64,000 nt of DNA from Shewanella marinintestina (GTDB taxonomy: Bacteria > Pseudomonadota > Gammaproteobacteria > Enterobacterales > Shewanellaceae): contig NZ_JAKILC010000011.1 of NCBI RefSeq assembly GCF_023283845.1, forward strand, positions 1-64,000, in the 5' to 3' direction. The translations under genes were made by a program, and so were the position numbers. Shown here piece after piece: positions 60,181 through 64,000 of this stretch; the stretch's first letter is position 1, and every line of letters starts with the position of its first letter. Below the pieces are notes generated by a model. That model worked only from the letters and a program-made list of their open reading frames with translations, ran no database searches and was not told the origin of the DNA.

Positions 60181-60249
60181 GGCTATGAAGTATTAGACAT
60201 CAGCCAGCAAGGCGTGATGCTGCGTTATTTGCTTAAGAAGTAGTTGAAT
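60181..60249 (+). pseudogene. Duplicated 3' end of yedF
   Basis: This segment repeats 60060-60128 with a single base change in the coding part (C to T, silent) and another after the stop. It encodes the last 21 residues of YedF (GYEVLDISQQGVMLRYLLKK) and stop. It lacks a start. The offset is 121 bp. The near identity shows a recent event. A weaker match (AATGACGC with AATGATGC) may extend the duplication to the left. Confidence 0.9.
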
Positions 60250-60285
60250 AAGTGATTTAACAAATAAGCTCGTTAACGAGCAATA

Positions 60286-60312
60286 AAAAAGGCACTCAAT
60301 GAGTGCCTTTTT
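60286..60312. terminator. Terminator between yedF and the yebC-family gene
   Basis: The stem AAAAAGGCACTC paired with GAGTGCCTTTTT (loop AAT) works in both directions between convergent genes. Confidence 0.92.
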
Positions 60313-60361
60313 ACTGACTTGCGATGAGCAAGTCAGAAGTCGTTTATCGAAGAACGATTAA

Positions 60362-61090
60362 TTACTGTGGTAGCTCAGCGTTGTGGTAAACGTTCTGAAC
60401 GTCATCACAATCTTCAAGCGCAGCAAGGAACTTCTCGAATTGCTCAATCTCTTCTGCGTCTGTAAGCTCTGTCATTGTTTGTGGTAAGAAAGTGATTTCT
60501 TCCATAACGTAGTCAGTGTCTTCTGGTAGTTCAGCAGCTAATGCCGTCTTCACTTTGAAGAACTCAGTGTGCGGTGCGTAAACGCTGATCATACCGTCTT
60601 CTAGCTCAACGTCAGATACATCAACGTCAGCCATCATTAGCATTTCAAGGATTGCATCTTCGTCGTCGCCAGCGAATACGAATACCGCTTGGTGATCGAA
60701 CATATGGCCAACAGTACCTGGACCGCCTAGCTTGGCATCGTTCTTAACGAATGCTTGACGAACTTCAGTGAAAGTACGTTTTACGTTGTCAGTTAAGCAG
60801 TCTGCAATAACCATGCAGCCGCCAGGACCAAAACCTTCATAGCGTGCTGTTTCGTAGTCTTCACCACCGCCGCCACGAGCTTTCTCAATTGCACGTTCAA
60901 TAACGTGTGCTGGTACCTGGTCTTTCTTTGCCTTGGCAATCATGGTGCGAAGCGCAAGGTTGCCTTCTGGGTCGAAGCCACCATTCTTGGCACAAACGTA
61001 CAACTCTTTCCCGTAACGAGAATAAATTCTAGTTTTTTGCCCAGCCGTTTTCGCCATGGATTCTTTTTTGTTTTGGTATGCTCTGCCCAT
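60362..61090 (-). CDS. YebC/PmpR-family protein (YeeN-like)
   Basis: A 242-residue protein of the YebC/TACO1 family, whose members act as transcription regulators or relieve ribosome stalling at proline runs. The opening ([21 protein letters not shown] split: [21 protein letters not shown]) and [20 protein letters not shown] mark the YeeN branch rather than classical YebC beside ruvC. The three-domain length is usual. ATG at 61090 fits the conserved MGR start; a GTG at 61105 would add five residues. It is monocistronic and convergent with yedF. Confidence 0.9.
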   Translation of the reverse strand: MGRAYQNKKESMAKTAGQKTRIYSRYGKELYVCAKNGGFDPEGNLALRTMIAKAKKDQVPAHVIERAIEKARGGGGEDYETARYEGFGPGGCMVIADCLTDNVKRTFTEVRQAFVKNDAKLGGPGTVGHMFDHQAVFVFAGDDEDAILEMLMMADVDVSDVELEDGMISVYAPHTEFFKVKTALAAELPEDTDYVMEEITFLPQTMTELTDAEEIEQFEKFLAALEDCDDVQNVYHNAELPQ

Positions 61091-61254
61091 CTTGATCTTT
61101 CTCACTAAGCCTAAAAAATTGCCAGCAATGTTAGCAGCTTTATCGAAATAAATCAGGTACAGGCCTTTAAAAATGCTAAACGTAGCGATTAATTTTGTTT
61201 AATAGCAGCAACTAAAGCCCCGCATTCCTGTGCATAGAGCTTTTGGTTTGCTAC

Positions 61255-62187
61255 TTATGCTTGAAATTGAAAAGACTCAAGCAGCGCATCGATAGTTTTT
61301 TTTATAAGAAGTGGCGGTGTATGGCCAAAATCATGTACGGCATAAACGCTATTTAATGGGCATTGGTGAGAGGGGATAAGCTCAATCAGCGATGGCTCTT
61401 TTGCAAACATGAACTCAGGCAGTAACGCCACGCCTAAGCCAGCCTTCGCCAGTGACAATACCGCTGACGAGGTGTCGGCGTAACGGTTTGCGTTAAAATG
61501 TACGGTTAACTCGTCAGGCAGTTTTACATTCTGATTAGTCGTATGACTAACATGACGAATTGCAGAGCCTTTTATTTGCAGTGAATGCTGCAGGCTTTGG
61601 CCTTGCCAAGAGTTAGCGATGTAATCGAGTGCAAGCCAATCATTTGCCTGGATCAAAGCACTGTTTTGGTCAATAAAGCCCTGGCTGGCACAAAGCACAT
61701 CTCTAAATTGTCCCACTTTTCGCTGCATAAGATTACTGGATGCTAGCTTACCGACACGCACGGCGATATCGATATCTTGCCCGAGCAGGTCGATACGGCG
61801 ATCTTGCACTTGAATGTGTGGTCTTATCATCGAGTTGTTAGCGCAAAGCTCAGCGATAGCAGGTGCAATAAAGCTGCCGACCAAGGCGTGAGGGGAGCTT
61901 ATTTTAATTGGCCCTGCGAGTTTATCAGCGGCTTCTCTTGCTTGCTGCCAAGCAAGATTAGATATATCGCCAAGTTCACGGCAGCGTTGATAAAAGTCTT
62001 TACCTGCAGGTGTGAGTTGTTGCCTGCGAGTGGTTCTATGCAGTAGCTGTACACCTACTGCAAGCTCTAAAGATTTTAGATGGTGACTGACCACAGACTT
62101 AGACAGATCGAGTTTGTCTGCAGCCGCGCTTATCGAGCCGCTATCGACGATTTGTTTAAATATGGCCATATGCCGTAGATGATCCAT
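61255..62187 (-). CDS. LysR-family transcriptional regulator
   Basis: A 310-residue regulator. The N-terminal helix-turn-helix (about 1-60, FKQIVDSGSISAAADKLDLSKSVVSHHLKSLE) and the LysR effector domain (about 88-305) are intact. It belongs to the CrgA/DsdC-like branch that often controls a divergent neighbour. Here the neighbour is a SnoaL-like gene 144 bp away, with a candidate operator between. The effector is unknown. Confidence 0.92.
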   Translation of the reverse strand: MDHLRHMAIFKQIVDSGSISAAADKLDLSKSVVSHHLKSLELAVGVQLLHRTTRRQQLTPAGKDFYQRCRELGDISNLAWQQAREAADKLAGPIKISSPHALVGSFIAPAIAELCANNSMIRPHIQVQDRRIDLLGQDIDIAVRVGKLASSNLMQRKVGQFRDVLCASQGFIDQNSALIQANDWLALDYIANSWQGQSLQHSLQIKGSAIRHVSHTTNQNVKLPDELTVHFNANRYADTSSAVLSLAKAGLGVALLPEFMFAKEPSLIELIPSHQCPLNSVYAVHDFGHTPPLLIKKTIDALLESFQFQA

Positions 62188-62222
62188 AGCCGTATACCTC
62201 GGTGAATTAATTCTTTATTGTT

Positions 62223-62238
62223 CTGTTTAATCGAACAG
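62223..62238. promoter_or_regulatory. Candidate LysR operator in the divergent promoter region
   Basis: CTGTT-TAATCG-AACAG is a short dyad containing the LysR-type T-N11-A spacing. It sits between the two divergent starts, 35 bp from the regulator. Confidence 0.5.
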
Positions 62239-62331
62239 TAATTATTGTTTTACCTAGATTATCAATGTCAATAGTCACTGTAAACTGAGTCTATATTGAG
62301 ATATTGATTAACAACAAATATGGAGCAAAAC

Positions 62332-62697
62332 ATGTCAGATAAATTACTCGATGCGGTAAAGCTAGCTAGCGCCACTTGGATGCAAGGTTTTAACACTCAA
62401 AATGCAGCACAGTGCGCGGCACAGTATGCCGCCGATGCACCTATGTTAGCGCGTCCATTTGGTGAGTTTATCGGCACTGAAGCGATACAAGCCTTCTGGC
62501 AAAACCTTATCGACCAAGGCTATCGTGATGTTGAATACACTAGCCCTGAGTTTAAAGTGCTAGATGAAAAATCGGTATTGCTGACTACTGCCTGGAAAAT
62601 GAATAAAGCCCATGGTGTGGTACATAAAGAGATTTGGGTATTGCAAGATGATGGTACTGCCAAGCTTGTAGATGATGAGTTTGAAGTATTAGGTTAG
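62332..62697 (+). CDS. SnoaL/DUF4440-like small protein
   Basis: A 121-residue single-domain protein of the NTF2-like superfamily. Marks are the helix ASATWMQGFNTQNAAQCAAQYAADA, typical of SnoaL/DUF4440 proteins (seen as TWMQGFNTQNAAQCAAQYAA), the FGEFIGTEAIQAFWQNLI segment and the beta strands ending LVDDEFEVLG. Members include ketosteroid isomerase-like enzymes and ligand-binding proteins; the role here is unknown. The ATG at 62332 is chosen because GGAG lies 6 bases before it. It is probably controlled by the divergent LysR regulator. Confidence 0.82.
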   Translation: MSDKLLDAVKLASATWMQGFNTQNAAQCAAQYAADAPMLARPFGEFIGTEAIQAFWQNLIDQGYRDVEYTSPEFKVLDEKSVLLTTAWKMNKAHGVVHKEIWVLQDDGTAKLVDDEFEVLG

Positions 62698-63062
62698 GCG
62701 GCATAGCTGCTGTTATAACGACAAGCAAATATTGATATGTATAAGTTTAAGTAAGCGAGCTTGCTTGAACTTATATCAATCAGTATAAAGATTTGATTTA
62801 CACCCTATTATTTCAGCATTTTATCTTTTGTTTTCTTATCGATTTTTACCGCATGCCACTCGCTTAATTTTTCATTAATTTGTGATTTATCCTTAGCCAT
62901 TAAGATTGGCTTTTATTAAGTTTTTCTCTTCGTTAGTTATTGTTTGTAAAGCTATTTATGTGGAGGTCTCTCTCAGATGGTAATTAATTGAATCTTAAAT
63001 TGTTTTTTAGCTATTTTTGTTTTTTTATTTATGTGAGCCATACCTCTAAAGAAGTATGTTGA
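62698..63062. other. Non-coding interval before the cytochrome gene
   Basis: No gene is seen. A long imperfect inverted repeat lies at its left (62731-62780), and the stretch is otherwise AT-rich. Confidence 0.6.
62731..62780. repeat. Long imperfect hairpin after the SnoaL-like gene
   Basis: ATTGATAT and ATAAGTT on the left pair with AACTTAT and ATATCAAT on the right, around a GTAAGCGAGCTTGC core. It has no T tail. It could end the SnoaL transcript or be a decayed palindromic element. Confidence 0.6.
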
Positions 63063-63078
63063 TGAGAATTTAGTCACA
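63063..63078 (+). promoter_or_regulatory. CRP-like site upstream of the multihaem cytochrome
   Basis: TGAGAATTTAGTCACA matches TGTGAn6TCACA in nine of ten defined positions. It is about 90 bp before the start codon. CRP is known to activate outer-membrane cytochrome genes in Shewanella, so the site makes sense, but no good -10 box was found to fix the geometry. Confidence 0.5.
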
Positions 63079-63155
63079 TAAAAGCCCTAGTTGAAACTTT
63101 AAGGTATTGACGGGGGAGTAAAAGGTCACGACTTAATAAAAATTATGGAGTGATG

Positions 63156-64000
63156 ATGAGAAAATTTAATAAATGCAGTGTGGCGTTAATCGTCGCCACC
63201 GCTTTCGGTCTAGCAGCCTGTAGCGATGGTAAAGACGGTAATGATGGTGAAGATGGCACTAGCCCGCTACCACCGGTCGTTGAAGTGACCGAAACCACTA
63301 ATGTTGAAATGCTAAGTCATACCTTAGAAGAAGGTGCGGTGCGCTTTACGTTTGAAGTCACTAATGAAGAAGGCCTGCTGGTGGGGGGGCTTGAAAAAGT
63401 GAGTGCAGAAGTCGCTGAACTTACTGATAAAGGTATTGCTCGTAGCCGCCCTGATTTTGAAGGGACGATTGCGGGTGGTAGCGCTTCGAATGAAACCGAA
63501 GGCGCGAGTCTGACTATGACTGAAGATGGTCGCTATGAGTTCTTAGCACCTATGCCTGCGGTTAATGCTGGTACCGAGGGAATTATTCGCATCGCTGTGG
63601 GTGGCAGCGAAAAAATTGCTAAGTCTGCCTACATTATTGTCGATAAAACAGAAGGTTTACACACAACCTCAACTGCAACCTGTCATGGTTGTCACGTTGA
63701 TTACGCTGAATCTAGCCTCAAACATCCTAGTTATACTGCGATAAATACAGACGGTGAAACTGACTTAGTTGCCGGCTGTATGATGTGTCACGGTAACGTG
63801 GTGCGTGACGAGGGTGGATACGCACGTAATTCCATGCAAAAGATTGGTCATATCAATCATCAGAAGTTTGAAAAAGACTTTGAGCCTGCTAATTGTTACA
63901 CCTGTCATGCTGAGCCGATCACTAAAGTGAACTCTATGCAGACGTGTACCGATTGTCATGACGCTGCTGGTGTCGGTTCGACCGCAGTTGCAATGACATA
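63156..64000 (+). CDS. Outer-membrane multihaem c-type cytochrome, OmcA/MtrC family (partial, 3' end outside window)
   Basis: The first 281 codons of a lipoprotein cytochrome for extracellular electron transfer. The signal ends in lipobox LAAC (Cys near residue 22), followed by a Gly/Asp-rich tether (DGKDGNDGEDG) as in OmcA. A haem-free N-terminal beta domain (about 40-165) precedes the haem region. CxxCH motifs start at residues 176 (CHGCH), 208 (CMMCH), 247 (CYTCH) and 264 (CTDCH); the family has ten or eleven in total. GGAG stands 5 bases before this ATG; an ATG one codon earlier is possible. The frame is open to the window edge. Confidence 0.92.
   Translation, partial: MRKFNKCSVALIVATAFGLAACSDGKDGNDGEDGTSPLPPVVEVTETTNVEMLSHTLEEGAVRFTFEVTNEEGLLVGGLEKVSAEVAELTDKGIARSRPDFEGTIAGGSASNETEGASLTMTEDGRYEFLAPMPAVNAGTEGIIRIAVGGSEKIAKSAYIIVDKTEGLHTTSTATCHGCHVDYAESSLKHPSYTAINTDGETDLVAGCMMCHGNVVRDEGGYARNSMQKIGHINHQKFEKDFEPANCYTCHAEPITKVNSMQTCTDCHDAAGVGSTAVAMT

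Noticed and set aside
63765..63959. Open frame on the minus strand near the right edge
   Set aside because: It is opposite the multihaem cytochrome, whose frame is open throughout with four CxxCH motifs.

Overview
The window (about 43% GC) looks like chromosome of a marine gammaproteobacterium, most likely a Shewanella. Support comes from the gene order yacG-zapD-coaE-pilDCB-pilA-nadC-ampDE-pdhR-aceEF-lpd, a selenocysteine formate dehydrogenase locus, and the start of an outer-membrane multihaem cytochrome of the OmcA/MtrC type at the right edge. Species cannot be fixed from the sequence alone.

Left part (1-19 kb). The window opens inside a 5S rRNA gene, followed by its terminator, a run of small palindromes and a 21-bp remnant of a second 5S gene. 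A minus-strand block follows: mutT, yacG, zapD, coaE and the type IV pilus genes pilD, pilC, pilB, pilA. A gene-free stretch of 1.5 kb separates pilA from nadC. Divergent from nadC are ampD-ampE, then pdhR-aceE-aceF and lpd, with a perfect PdhR-type operator before pdhR.

Middle part (19-47 kb). This holds a 1487-residue membrane sensor with a periplasmic propeller fused to PAS-GGDEF-EAL, a PlpD-like patatin autotransporter (type Vd), hxpB, acnB, rsd, a candidate small RNA, hemE, a four-gene unit of two spondin-domain exported proteins plus a two-component system, a second GGDEF-EAL protein, a short-chain dehydrogenase, purH-purD, a ZntR-like regulator with a cysteine-rich permease, and two thiol-redox proteins. 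A decayed copy of the purD 3' end lies beside purD.

Right part (48-64 kb). This is a compact selenium and formate module: fdhA (in-frame UGA with SECIS hairpin), fdhB, fdhC, fdhE, selA, selB, tRNA-Sec (convergent with selB and overlapping it by 23 bp), fdhD, yedE and yedF. The module therefore carries the enzyme, its cofactor sulfuration and assembly factors, the Sec insertion machinery, the Sec tRNA and a probable selenium/sulfur uptake pair. The yedF 3' end is duplicated just downstream. The window closes with a YebC/PmpR-family protein, a LysR regulator divergent from a SnoaL-like protein, and the first 281 codons of the multihaem cytochrome, with four haem motifs visible.

Most distinctive unexplained signals: (i) an isolated promoter-hairpin-terminator unit between rsd and hemE, probably a new sRNA of about 95 nt; (ii) selB ending inside the antisense strand of selC; (iii) two independent duplications of gene 3' ends (purD, yedF); (iv) minus-strand hairpins with GGA loops after the 5S gene.
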